Source: Scleromatobacter sp045810285 (GTDB lineage: Bacteria; Pseudomonadota; Gammaproteobacteria; Burkholderiales; Burkholderiaceae_C). Taken from it: a DNA stretch of 15,691 nt. Below are positions 1-7,011 of this stretch, piece by piece. The notes beneath the pieces were generated by a model, which saw nothing but the letters and a program-made list of their open reading frames with translations, did not search any database and was not told the DNA's origin. Made by a program: the position numbers and the translations under genes. Each line of letters begins with the position of its first letter. The stretch's first letter is position 1. Location: the NCBI GenBank assembly GCA_045810285.1, contig JBJMWE010000426.1:1-15691 (forward strand), in the 5' to 3' direction.

Positions 1-208
1 CGCCCCGGCCCCGGCCTCGCAGCCGGTCGCCGCCAAGGCCATCGCCAAGGCCGCCACGTTCAAGCCGGCGCACAAGCCGGCGCACAAGCCGATGGCCGCC
101 GCCAGGCCGGCCGCGCCCAAGGCCGCGCCGGCGCCGGTCGCCGCACCGGCCCCTGTCGCCGCCCCGGCCGCCGCATCGGGCGCCAGCGACGACTGGGAAT
201 CGTTCTGA
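1..208 (+). CDS. Methyl-accepting chemotaxis protein, C-terminal end (5' partial)
   Basis: Only the last 68 codons are present; the reading frame begins at base 2 and ends at TGA 206-208. The visible part is a low-complexity Ala/Pro/Lys tail that includes the repeated peptide PAHKPAHKP, and it finishes with DDWESF. A flexible tail ending in a WxxF pentapeptide is the CheR/CheB docking tether of transmembrane chemoreceptors such as Tar and Tsr (NWETF in E. coli). This recruits the adaptation methyltransferase and methylesterase. The next gene is cheW, which couples receptors to CheA, so the context agrees. The ligand-binding and signalling domains lie outside the window, so the signal sensed cannot be inferred. 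An intrinsic terminator follows directly. Confidence 0.8.
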   Translation, partial: APAPASQPVAAKAIAKAATFKPAHKPAHKPMAAARPAAPKAAPAPVAAPAPVAAPAAASGASDDWESF

Positions 209-225
209 TCCCCCACGGGAGCGAG

Positions 226-251
226 AGGGCGCGACGAGGCGCCCTTTTTTT
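226..251 (+). terminator. Intrinsic terminator after the chemoreceptor gene
   Basis: A 7-bp perfect stem (AGGGCGC at 226-232, GCGCCCT at 239-245) with a 6-nt loop runs straight into a run of seven T at 245-251. This is a textbook Rho-independent terminator 18 bases after the chemoreceptor stop codon. It implies that cheW has its own promoter. Confidence 0.9.
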
Positions 252-316
252 CGCCCGCCTCCCCGCGAGGCCCGTTCCAAACGGCGCAAAAAGTCACTTC
301 ATTCCGACCGGCCGCG

Positions 317-324
317 GCCGATAA
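317..324 (+). promoter_or_regulatory. Candidate sigma-28 (FliA) -10 box upstream of cheW
   Basis: GCCGATAA at 317-324 matches the consensus -10 element of flagellar sigma-28 promoters exactly. It lies 62 bases upstream of the cheW start and downstream of the chemoreceptor terminator, where a cheW promoter is required. The -35 side is weak: at the usual 11-base spacing (298-305) the sequence is a poor match. An AAAAGT resembling the -35 core sits at about 289-294, too far upstream. The assignment therefore rests on the -10 box and on the chemotaxis context. Confidence 0.5.
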
Positions 325-386
325 CGGAACAAGACGCCCTCCGCCTTCCCTTACCGAAACACCCGAGACACTCCAGAGGATCCGCC

Positions 387-902
387 ATGGACATGACCAA
401 GGAAGCCACCCACATCGCGCGCGACGCCGAGCGCAACGGCAAGGCCGGCAGCGGCGCCAAGGGCGAGTTCCTGACCTTCCGCCTGGGCGGCGAGGAGTAC
501 GGCATCGACATCCTGCGCGTGCAGGAGATCCGCTCCTACGAGCAGCCGACCCGCATCGCCAACACGCCCGAGTTCCTGCGCGGCGTCGTCAACCTGCGCG
601 GCGTGATCGTGCCGATCGTCGACCTGCGCCTGAAGCTGGGCTGCGGCGCCGATTTCAACGCCTTCACGGTGGTGATCGTCCTGAACGTCAAGGGCCGCGT
701 GATCGGCGCGGTCGTCGACTCGGTGTCGGACGTCTGCGAGCTCGGCGGCGACATGATCAAGCCGGCCCCGCTGATGAACTCCGGCGTCGACATCTCCTTC
801 ATCACGGGCATCGCCAACGTCGGCGAGCGCATGCTGATCCTGATGGACATCGAGGGCCTGATGAGCGCTTCGGACATGGGGCTGATCGAAGCGGCTGCCT
901 GA
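387..902 (+). CDS. cheW: Chemotaxis coupling protein CheW
   Basis: This 171-residue protein is a single CheW domain (about residues 25-165) after a short charged N-terminal extension rich in Ala, Lys and Gly. Hallmark segments are EFLTFRLGGEEYGIDILRVQ near the domain start, the NTPEFLRGVVNLRGVIVPIV core, and a GVVDSVSDV-type strand. CheW is a cytoplasmic SH3-like adaptor that links chemoreceptors to the CheA kinase. The start is supported by AGAGGA at 375-380, six bases before ATG 387. The preceding gene is a chemoreceptor, so this looks like a receptor-cheW pair within a chemotaxis cluster extending to the left. No CheA or other che gene follows. It is probably transcribed from its own promoter, given the terminator upstream and the sigma-28-like -10 box. 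Confidence 0.95.
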   Translation: MDMTKEATHIARDAERNGKAGSGAKGEFLTFRLGGEEYGIDILRVQEIRSYEQPTRIANTPEFLRGVVNLRGVIVPIVDLRLKLGCGADFNAFTVVIVLNVKGRVIGAVVDSVSDVCELGGDMIKPAPLMNSGVDISFITGIANVGERMLILMDIEGLMSASDMGLIEAAA

Positions 903-919
903 GTCTTCGGCTGTCCCTT

Positions 920-947
920 GACGAGGCCGCCTGCGGGCGGCCTTGTC
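920..947 (+). terminator. Hairpin downstream of cheW, probable terminator
   Basis: A 12-bp GC-rich stem with one G-T pair (920-931 with 936-947) encloses the 4-nt loop TGCG, starting 17 bases after the cheW stop codon. There is only a weak T-rich tail (CGTT), so termination efficiency is uncertain. The position suggests it ends cheW transcription before the convergent hydrolase gene. Confidence 0.6.
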
Positions 948-968
948 GTTCCCGAACTCGGCTCCGCA

Positions 969-1023
969 CGGTGTCAGGTCTTGAATCGTGCACTTTCACT
1001 GCACGATTCAAGACCTGACACCG
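969..1023. repeat. Perfect 24-bp inverted repeat with 7-nt loop
   Basis: Bases 969-992 are the exact reverse complement of 1000-1023, separated by CTTTCAC. The arms are less GC-rich than the surroundings (they contain GTCAGGTCTTGAATC), unlike a host-composition terminator. It lies between cheW and the convergent hydrolase gene, whose stop codon begins at 1033. It may act as a bidirectional terminator. The arm sequence looks like the REP/RAYT-type dispersed palindromes of Proteobacteria, an inference from memory; no second copy occurs in the window. Confidence 0.85.
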
Positions 1024-1032
1024 GCCGCTTGA

Positions 1033-1662
1033 TCAGGCGCCGAACAGGCGCGCCGCCGGTGTAGCCGTGCCGGTGGCGACGCCCGCGATCGCGCGGGCGA
1101 TCTTGGCGCCGCCGATGGACGAGGGTTCGATCGGGTTGGCGTAGTCCTGGGGCAGGTCGCAGATGGCCCGCAGGTCGATCACGTCCAGGCCGTGCGCGCA
1201 GGCGGTGCGCACGATGGCGTCGTTGAGCGCGGTCAGGGCGACGACGGCGCGTTCGCGGTAGTCCGGGTCGGGGAAGTTGCCGTGGTAGATGGTGCAGACC
1301 GCGAGTGGCAGGCGGCGGGCGAGGCATGCGGCGACGGCGTCGCGGTAGCGCACCTCGAACTCGCGCACCGTCGCGGCGACCAGGCGTAGCGCGTCGGCGC
1401 TCGAGTAGACGGGCTCGTCCAGCAGGCCCGAGGCCATCAGCGCGTCGTTGCCGCCCACGCTCAGCACCAGGTGCGTCGCCGACGCGTCGACGCCCGCCAC
1501 CTGCGCCGCGACGTCCGCCGACTGCGCGCCGTCGACTGCCGCCAATGTCGCGCGCCAGCCTTCGGGCAGCAGGCCGCGCAGCTGGGTGACGACGTCGGGG
1601 CCGCCGTCGGTGTAGGCGGCGTTGTCGAAGATGGAATCGCCGAGGAGGACGAGGTGCGGCAT
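1033..1662 (-). CDS. SGNH/GDSL-family hydrolase lacking the canonical C-terminal His
   Basis: A 209-residue protein without a signal peptide, so cytoplasmic. Block I is LLGDSIFDN (residues 6-14, nucleophile Ser10) and block III is SVGGND (residues 68-73, Asn72). Both are typical of SGNH esterases/lipases. The usual C-terminal DxxH catalytic pair is not seen: the equivalent stretch reads DYANPIEPSSIGG (173-185), and there is no histidine after residue 157. The substrate is unknown. ATG 1662 is chosen because block I must start close to the N terminus; an in-frame upstream start at 1737 would add 25 residues with no family resemblance. The gene is divergent from the murA-like gene and convergent with cheW. 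Confidence 0.75.
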   Translation of the reverse strand: MPHLVLLGDSIFDNAAYTDGGPDVVTQLRGLLPEGWRATLAAVDGAQSADVAAQVAGVDASATHLVLSVGGNDALMASGLLDEPVYSSADALRLVAATVREFEVRYRDAVAACLARRLPLAVCTIYHGNFPDPDYRERAVVALTALNDAIVRTACAHGLDVIDLRAICDLPQDYANPIEPSSIGGAKIARAIAGVATGTATPAARLFGA

Positions 1663-1857
1663 GGGAGCGGAACGGCTGGTCGGGTCGAGGCCGGCATTGT
1701 CGGCGATCTCATGGTTTGTCCCGAGGCGGCCGTGCACCCCGATTGCCCCCCGACGGGAGCGCCTTCGCGTGCCGCGCGGAAGAAAGTCTCACGCCGCGCG
1801 GCCGCGCGCGGCCCTACGATGGCGCCACGTTTCCAACGAGCCTCAAAGAGAGTTCAC

Positions 1858-3162
1858 GTGCCCGATCTCATCGTCCATGGCGGCCGCCCCCTCAGCGGCC
1901 GCATCACGCCCTCCGCGAACAAGAACGCGGTGCTGCCGATCCTGTCGGCCACGTTGCTGACGCGCGAGCCGGTGACGCTGCGCGGCGTGCCCGACATCAC
2001 CGACGTCCGCAAGATCCTCGCCGTGTTCCGCGAGCTGGGCAGCCATGTCGAAGGCGAGCTCAAGGACGGCGTGCTGCGCATCCACCACGAGCACACGAAC
2101 TTCGACCCGGCGGTGCACAAGCTGCCCGAGGAGATGCGCTCGTCCGTGATGCTGGTGCCGCCGCTGCTGGCACGCTTCGGCAGCGCGCGCATCGAGAACG
2201 ACGTGCAGGGCTGCACGCTGGGCGTGCGCGAGATCGATCCGCACGTCGAGGTGTTCGAGGGCTTCGGCGCACAGGTCGAGCGCGGTGCGGGCGCGCTGAT
2301 CGTGCGTGCGCGCCGCCCGCTGCACGCGCATCGCCGCTGGCTGGACTACGCCTCGGTCACCACCACCGAGAACTTCGTGCTGTGCGCCGCGCTGGCCGAC
2401 GGCGTGTCCGAGCTCACCAACGCCGCATCCGAGCCGCACGTGCAGGAGTTCTGCGACTTCATGCAGCGCATGGGCGCGCAAGTCGACGGCATCGGCACCT
2501 CGCGGCTGACCGTCACCGGCGTCGAGGAACTGCACGGCGTCGACTTCACCTTCGTGGAGGACTTCCACGAGGTCGTCACCTTCCTGGCACTCGGTGCCAT
2601 CACGGGCGGCAACGTCGAGGTGAGGAACAGCGCGCCGCAGTTCTTCCCGCTGCTCGATCGCAGCTTCGCCAAGCTGGGCGTGGAGATCACCCACGAGGGC
2701 GGCTGGTCGCGCGCGTACGTGCCGAACGGACTGAAGGTGCGCGAGCCGTTCACGCGCAACATGCTGCAGAAGATCGAGGCCGCGCCGTGGCCCTACTTCC
2801 CGGTCGACCTGCTGCCCATCTTCATCGCGCTGGGCGTGCGCGCCGAGGGCCAGATGATGTTCTGGAACAAGGTGTACGACGGCGCCCTCGGCTGGACGTC
2901 GGAGCTGTCTAAATTCGGCGCCCATGCGTTCCAGTCCGACCCGCACCGCGTCATCACCTTCGGCGGCAAGAGGCTGGTGGGCGCGGAGGTGGACAGCCCC
3001 TACATCATCCGCGTGGCGATCGCGCTGCTGATGCTGGCGTCGAGCATCGACGGCAAGTCGACGATCTACAACGGCACGCCGATCCGGCGCGCGCATCCGC
3101 GGTTCGTGGAGAACCTGGTGTCGCTGGGGGCGAACATCGAGTGGGTCGGCCCGGAGAATTGA
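1858..3162 (+). CDS. murA: UDP-N-acetylglucosamine 1-carboxyvinyltransferase (MurA family, divergent)
   Basis: A 434-residue cytoplasmic enzyme of the EPSP synthase/MurA fold. MurA transfers enolpyruvate from PEP to UDP-GlcNAc in the first committed step of peptidoglycan synthesis. Visible equivalents of the E. coli active site are SANKNAVLPIL (Lys22, Asn23), MRSS (93-96), GCTLGVREIDPH (Cys119, the fosfomycin-reactive cysteine, and Arg124), FPVDLLP (Asp317) and Arg385. Elsewhere it diverges: EDFHE replaces the PDRIE motif. Start is GTG 1858, preceded by the purine-rich AAAGAGAG. Upstream in-frame sequence is Arg-rich and not MurA-like. The gene stands alone rather than beside hisG or other core-pathway genes, so it may be a second MurA paralogue; the symbol denotes the family. 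Confidence 0.8.
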   Translation: MPDLIVHGGRPLSGRITPSANKNAVLPILSATLLTREPVTLRGVPDITDVRKILAVFRELGSHVEGELKDGVLRIHHEHTNFDPAVHKLPEEMRSSVMLVPPLLARFGSARIENDVQGCTLGVREIDPHVEVFEGFGAQVERGAGALIVRARRPLHAHRRWLDYASVTTTENFVLCAALADGVSELTNAASEPHVQEFCDFMQRMGAQVDGIGTSRLTVTGVEELHGVDFTFVEDFHEVVTFLALGAITGGNVEVRNSAPQFFPLLDRSFAKLGVEITHEGGWSRAYVPNGLKVREPFTRNMLQKIEAAPWPYFPVDLLPIFIALGVRAEGQMMFWNKVYDGALGWTSELSKFGAHAFQSDPHRVITFGGKRLVGAEVDSPYIIRVAIALLMLASSIDGKSTIYNGTPIRRAHPRFVENLVSLGANIEWVGPEN

Positions 3163-3164
3163 GG

Positions 3165-3227
3165 CCCCACGCTCCCCCTGGTCGCTGCCCCCGAGGGGCT
3201 GGCCGCGACGCGCCCGGCAATGCCGGT
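3165..3227. repeat. Dispersed intergenic repeat of Comamonadaceae type
   Basis: Just after the murA-like stop codon lies a stretch containing GGTCGCTGCCCCCGAGGGGC and a small CCGGC-AAT-GCCGG hairpin. I recognise the pattern from memory as a degenerate GC-rich intergenic element common in Comamonadaceae genomes. It may help terminate the murA-like transcript. No second copy is present here, so the call rests on recall and on the hairpin potential. Confidence 0.45.
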
Positions 3228-3348
3228 TTCCGCGCTCCCTCGAACTTCCTCGTCGCATCCGAGCGGCAGCGCCGGCCGGGCATCGGGCCGCGCCTGCCGT
3301 GACGGACGGACCCTCGGCCGGTCCAAGGTACTGACCTCTTCTGAGGAT

Positions 3349-3756
3349 TCAATCCACGATCCGTGCGCCGCCTTCCTGCAGCAGCTCGCGCAGGATGGAA
3401 CGGTGGCACCGTGCCTCGTTCTCGCAGTAGCAGCCGACGGAGAAATTGGCATGCTGCGACAGCGCCGCGAGCAGCTCGATCGTGCGGGCGTTCTCGGGCT
3501 GCTTCATCTCGGCCTTGTAGCCGCGCGTGAACGCGGCCCATTCCTTCTCGCCGGCGGCGCTCAGGTCGGCCTGCGAGGCCAGCGCGCGCTTGACGAGCTC
3601 GGGCGTGGGCGACAGGTTCGGGTACCAGACGTCGTACCAGTCACCCGAGGCGAACGCCGCCTTCGGCACCCCGCGCGGCGGACGGCGCACGGTGCCGATG
3701 CGCGTGCCCTCGTGCGGGTGGCGCGGCGTACCGAGGCGGACGATGCGGACGGTCAT
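3349..3756 (-). CDS. DUF488 family protein
   Basis: A 135-residue soluble protein of the DUF488 family. Characteristic segments are the N-terminal strand VRIVRLGTPR, the motif WYDVWYPNLSPTPELVK, and the C-terminal signature CYCENEARCHRSILRELL, whose Cys/His cluster is conserved in the family. No biochemical function is established. The start is ATG 3756, with AGGGG at 3766-3770 nine bases upstream. An in-frame TTG at 3786 would add ten residues but overlaps the previous stop codon. It is the third gene of a minus-strand set, 26 bases after the metallophosphoesterase gene, and probably co-transcribed with it. Confidence 0.8.
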   Translation of the reverse strand: MTVRIVRLGTPRHPHEGTRIGTVRRPPRGVPKAAFASGDWYDVWYPNLSPTPELVKRALASQADLSAAGEKEWAAFTRGYKAEMKQPENARTIELLAALSQHANFSVGCYCENEARCHRSILRELLQEGGARIVD

Positions 3757-3782
3757 GACGTCGATCCCCTGGTTGTCGGACT

Positions 3783-4253
3783 TCAAGCGGTGCGCAAGGA
3801 TTCCAGCTCCACGATGCGCACGTTCACGTCGCGGCCCGACACCTGCATCAACGCCACCGACACCGGCAGGCGGAAGCGCACCGGCCCGGCGCTGCCCGGG
3901 TTGACGTAGAGGACGCCGCCGCGCCGCTCGATCTTCGGGCGGTGCGAGTGGCCCGTGACCACCACGTCGACATCCGCGGTGCTCGGATCGATCGCGAGAT
4001 CGGCCAGGTCGTGCAGCACGTGCAGCGTGACCTCGCCGAAGCGCAGCTGCTCCGTCTCGTGGATGCGCTGGGCCCAGGCCGCGCGGTCGTTGTTGCCGCG
4101 CACGGCGGTCACCGGCGCGAGGGTGGACAGCGGCTCCAGCACGTTCTCGCCGATGTCCCCGGCGTGGACGATGAAATCGCTGCCGCGCAGGGCATCGACC
4201 GCCTCGGGCCGCAGCAGGCCGTGGGTGTCCGAGATGAGACCGATCCGGATCAT
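3783..4253 (-). CDS. YfcE/MJ0936-type metallophosphoesterase
   Basis: A 156-residue cytoplasmic calcineurin-like phosphoesterase with the complete two-metal motif set: SDTHG (Asp9, His11), HAGDIG (Asp33), GNNDR (Asn55, Asp56), LHVLHD, GHSHRP and the following NPGSAG. The family (E. coli YfcE, Methanocaldococcus MJ0936) hydrolyses phosphodiesters in vitro; physiological substrates are not settled. Length matches the family. It lies 35 bases downstream of the FtsX-like permease gene and 26 bases upstream of DUF488, all on the minus strand, which suggests one operon. Confidence 0.9.
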   Translation of the reverse strand: MIRIGLISDTHGLLRPEAVDALRGSDFIVHAGDIGENVLEPLSTLAPVTAVRGNNDRAAWAQRIHETEQLRFGEVTLHVLHDLADLAIDPSTADVDVVVTGHSHRPKIERRGGVLYVNPGSAGPVRFRLPVSVALMQVSGRDVNVRIVELESLRTA

Positions 4254-4288
4254 GGGGTCATCGCATCAATCGGCGTGCCGACGCGCGC

Positions 4289-6859
4289 TCATTCCTGCGA
4301 CGCCCGCCGCAGGGTCTCCATCACGGGCCGCGCCAGCACCTCGTGCAGGCTCCACCAGCCGGCCCCGAGCGCCAGCACCCCACCGCTGACGGCGCCGGCC
4401 ACCGGCACCCACCACGGCGGGTTCCAGTGGAACTCGAACACCCAGGTGGCCAGGCTCCAGCCCACGGCCACTGCCGCAGTGGCGGCAAGCAGGCCGGCCA
4501 GCGCCCCGATGCCCGCAAGCTCGACCTGCTGCACGCGGCCCAGCAGCGCGCTGGACGCCCCCACCGCGCGCATCACCGCGAACTCGCGCGCCCGCGCCTC
4601 GCGCGTGGCCGACACCGTGGCCACCAGCACCACCAGGCCCGCGACCAGCGCGAACGCGAACAGCAGCTCCACCGCATGGATGACCTGGTCGAGCACGCCC
4701 TGCACCTGGGCGATGGTGGCCGACACGTCGATCGCCGTCACGTTGGGAAATTGGGCCGCCAGCCGGTTGTCGAAGGCCGCCGCGGCCGGCGCCTTGAACG
4801 CGCTGATGTAGCTCAGCGGCAGGTCGCCCATGCTGGCACGCGGGAACATCACGAAGAAGTTGACCCGCATCGAGCCCCAGTCGACCTTGCGCAGGGTGGT
4901 GATGCGCCCCGAGACCATCTGCCCGCCGACGTCGAACGCCATCGTGTCCCCGAGCTTGAGGCCCAGCGTCGTCGCGAGGCCCTCCTCGACGCTCAACCCG
5001 TCCGCCTCGTCCGGCACCCACCTGCCGGCGACGATCTTGACCTTGTCCTGCAACTGCGCGGAATGGCTCAGGTTGAGCTCGCGCTGGATCATGTTGGACG
5101 CGTCGGAGTCGGGCTTGTAGCGCTTGGCCACCGGCTCGCCGTCGATGCTGACGAGGCGGCCGCGGATCATCGGGAACCAGTCGTCGCCGCGCACGCCGGC
5201 GGACTTGAGCATGTCGCGGTACGCCTCGGCCTGGTCGGGCTGGATGTTGACGACGAAGCGGTTGGGCGCGTCGGGCGGCGTGGCCGCGCGCCAGCTGTCG
5301 ATGAGATCGGTACGCAGCAGCACCAGCACCCACAGCGCCATCAGCCCGATGGCCATGGAGGCCACCTGCAGCACCGCGAAGGCCGGGCGCGCGGCGATGG
5401 CGCGCGTGGCCAGCACCAGCCAGCGCGGGGCGCGCGCCTCGGGGACGAAGCGGCGCAGCGCCCGCACCGCGAGCCAGCCCACGAGCGCGAACACCAGCGC
5501 GGCCCCCGCGAACCCGCCGACGCTGATCAGGCCCAGCTTGACGTCGCGCGCCGCGATCACCATCAGCGCCGCGAAGCCCAGGAAGGCGCCCGCCAGCACG
5601 CCGATGCTGGCCGCCTTGGGCGTTCCGACGTCGCGCCGCAGCACGCGCAGCGGCGGCACCCGCGCCAGCTGCAACACCGGCGGCAGGCCGAAACCCAGCA
5701 GCAGGATCAGGCCCACCCCCACGCCCAGCAGCGCCGGCAGGGGCCCCGGCCAGGGCAGGCCGTTGGGCAGCCAACTGGTGAGCAGTGCGACGAAACCCAG
5801 GTGCAGCAGGAAGCCGAGCGCCAGGCCGAGGAGGCTGGCGAACAGCCCCAACCCGCAGAACTCGATGGCGTGCACGGCCGCGATGCGGCCCTGTGTCTCG
5901 CCGAGCACACGCAGCATCGCGCAGTCGTCCAGGTGGCGCTGCGCGAAATCGCGCGCGGCCACGGCCACCGCCACCGCCGACAGCAGCGCCGTGAGCAGCG
6001 CCACCAGGCTCAGGAACTGCTGGGCGCGGTCGACCGTCTGCGTCATCTCGGGCCGGCCCGAGGCCAGGTTCTCGACGCGCATGCCGCGGATGCCCTCGGA
6101 CTTGATCTTGCCCTTGGCCCACGTGGCGAAGTCGTCGGCCGCCTTCTCGTCGCCGTTGGGCGCGCCCACCGCCAGCCGCCAGGTGATGCGGCTGGACGGC
6201 TGCACCAGGCCCGTGGCCGGCAGGTCGGCCACGTTGAGCATCACGCGCGGCGCCAGCGCGGAAAAGCCGGTGCCGCGATCGGGTTCGATGGCGATCAGCC
6301 CGGCGATGCGCAGCGTGGCGTCGCCCAGCTCCAGCGGGTCGCCCACCTTCAGCTGCAGCGCGCTGGCCAGCGCCGGGTCGATCCAGGCGGTGCCCTGCGC
6401 GGGGGCCTGGCGCAGCGACTGCACCGGCGCCGCCTGTCCGAAGCGCACGGCGATCCGGCCGCGCAACGGGTAGGACGCGTCGACGGCCTTGACCGCCGCC
6501 AGCTTGGCCGCCCCGCCCTGCGCCGCGCCGGCGCGCGCCATGCTCGGGAAGTTGGCGGCCTGCCCGACGACGAAGCCGCGCCGCCGGGCCTCCTGCATGA
6601 ACGCCGGCGCCAGCGGCTTGTCGCCCAGCACGACGGCATCGCCGCCCAGCAGCTGCGCGGCGTCGCGTACCAGGCCCGCGCGCATGCGGTCGGCGAAGAA
6701 GCCCACCGCCGCCAGCGCGCCCACGGCCAGCACCACGGCCCACAGCAGCAGCTTGAGCTCGCCCGCGATGAAGTCGCGCCAGACCTGGCGGCCGGCCAGG
6801 CGCCAGACGGAGGCCTGGGGCCGGTTCGCGGGAAGGGTCGAGGCGCGCGCATTCGTCAT
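4289..6859 (-). CDS. YbbP-like FtsX-family ABC transporter permease
   Basis: An 856-residue inner-membrane protein with two FtsX-type modules. A first membrane helix lies at about 36-56, followed by a large periplasmic domain (57-280). FtsX module 1 spans 283-405 and contains RDFAQRHLDDCAMLRVLGE. Further helices lie near 418-436, 450-468 and 500-516, then a second periplasmic domain (517-725). FtsX module 2 spans 726-850 and contains SATREARAREFAVMRAVGAS. This matches YbbP, a permease normally paired with the ATPase YbbA and sometimes with the thioesterase TesA. No ATPase gene is adjacent: upstream is a divergent dioxygenase. ATG 6859 is chosen because upstream in-frame sequence is Arg/Pro-rich and unlike the family. 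Substrate is unknown; lipid or lipoprotein handling is family-based inference. Confidence 0.88.
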   Translation of the reverse strand: MTNARASTLPANRPQASVWRLAGRQVWRDFIAGELKLLLWAVVLAVGALAAVGFFADRMRAGLVRDAAQLLGGDAVVLGDKPLAPAFMQEARRRGFVVGQAANFPSMARAGAAQGGAAKLAAVKAVDASYPLRGRIAVRFGQAAPVQSLRQAPAQGTAWIDPALASALQLKVGDPLELGDATLRIAGLIAIEPDRGTGFSALAPRVMLNVADLPATGLVQPSSRITWRLAVGAPNGDEKAADDFATWAKGKIKSEGIRGMRVENLASGRPEMTQTVDRAQQFLSLVALLTALLSAVAVAVAARDFAQRHLDDCAMLRVLGETQGRIAAVHAIEFCGLGLFASLLGLALGFLLHLGFVALLTSWLPNGLPWPGPLPALLGVGVGLILLLGFGLPPVLQLARVPPLRVLRRDVGTPKAASIGVLAGAFLGFAALMVIAARDVKLGLISVGGFAGAALVFALVGWLAVRALRRFVPEARAPRWLVLATRAIAARPAFAVLQVASMAIGLMALWVLVLLRTDLIDSWRAATPPDAPNRFVVNIQPDQAEAYRDMLKSAGVRGDDWFPMIRGRLVSIDGEPVAKRYKPDSDASNMIQRELNLSHSAQLQDKVKIVAGRWVPDEADGLSVEEGLATTLGLKLGDTMAFDVGGQMVSGRITTLRKVDWGSMRVNFFVMFPRASMGDLPLSYISAFKAPAAAAFDNRLAAQFPNVTAIDVSATIAQVQGVLDQVIHAVELLFAFALVAGLVVLVATVSATREARAREFAVMRAVGASSALLGRVQQVELAGIGALAGLLAATAAVAVGWSLATWVFEFHWNPPWWVPVAGAVSGGVLALGAGWWSLHEVLARPVMETLRRASQE

Positions 6860-7011
6860 GGCCGCAACGGTACACCGAAGCCGCGGACGGCGCCGCGCGC
6901 GAAAGGGGCGATTCCGGCCGGGCGATGCACCGGGCGACCCGTCAACGCCGTTGAATGCCATCGCCAATCGCTTCGAACGCCGCCGCGCGGCCGCGGTGCT
7001 TCAATGACGCC

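Noticed and set aside
1471..1857. N-terminal extension of the murA-like gene
   Set aside because: The in-frame upstream part overlaps the SGNH gene in antisense and has Arg-rich, non-homologous sequence; MurA similarity begins at GTG 1858.
1843..3258. Long minus-strand open frame opposite the murA-like gene
   Set aside because: The product is low-complexity, rich in Arg, His and Ala, with no motif. The plus-strand frame carries the full MurA motif set.
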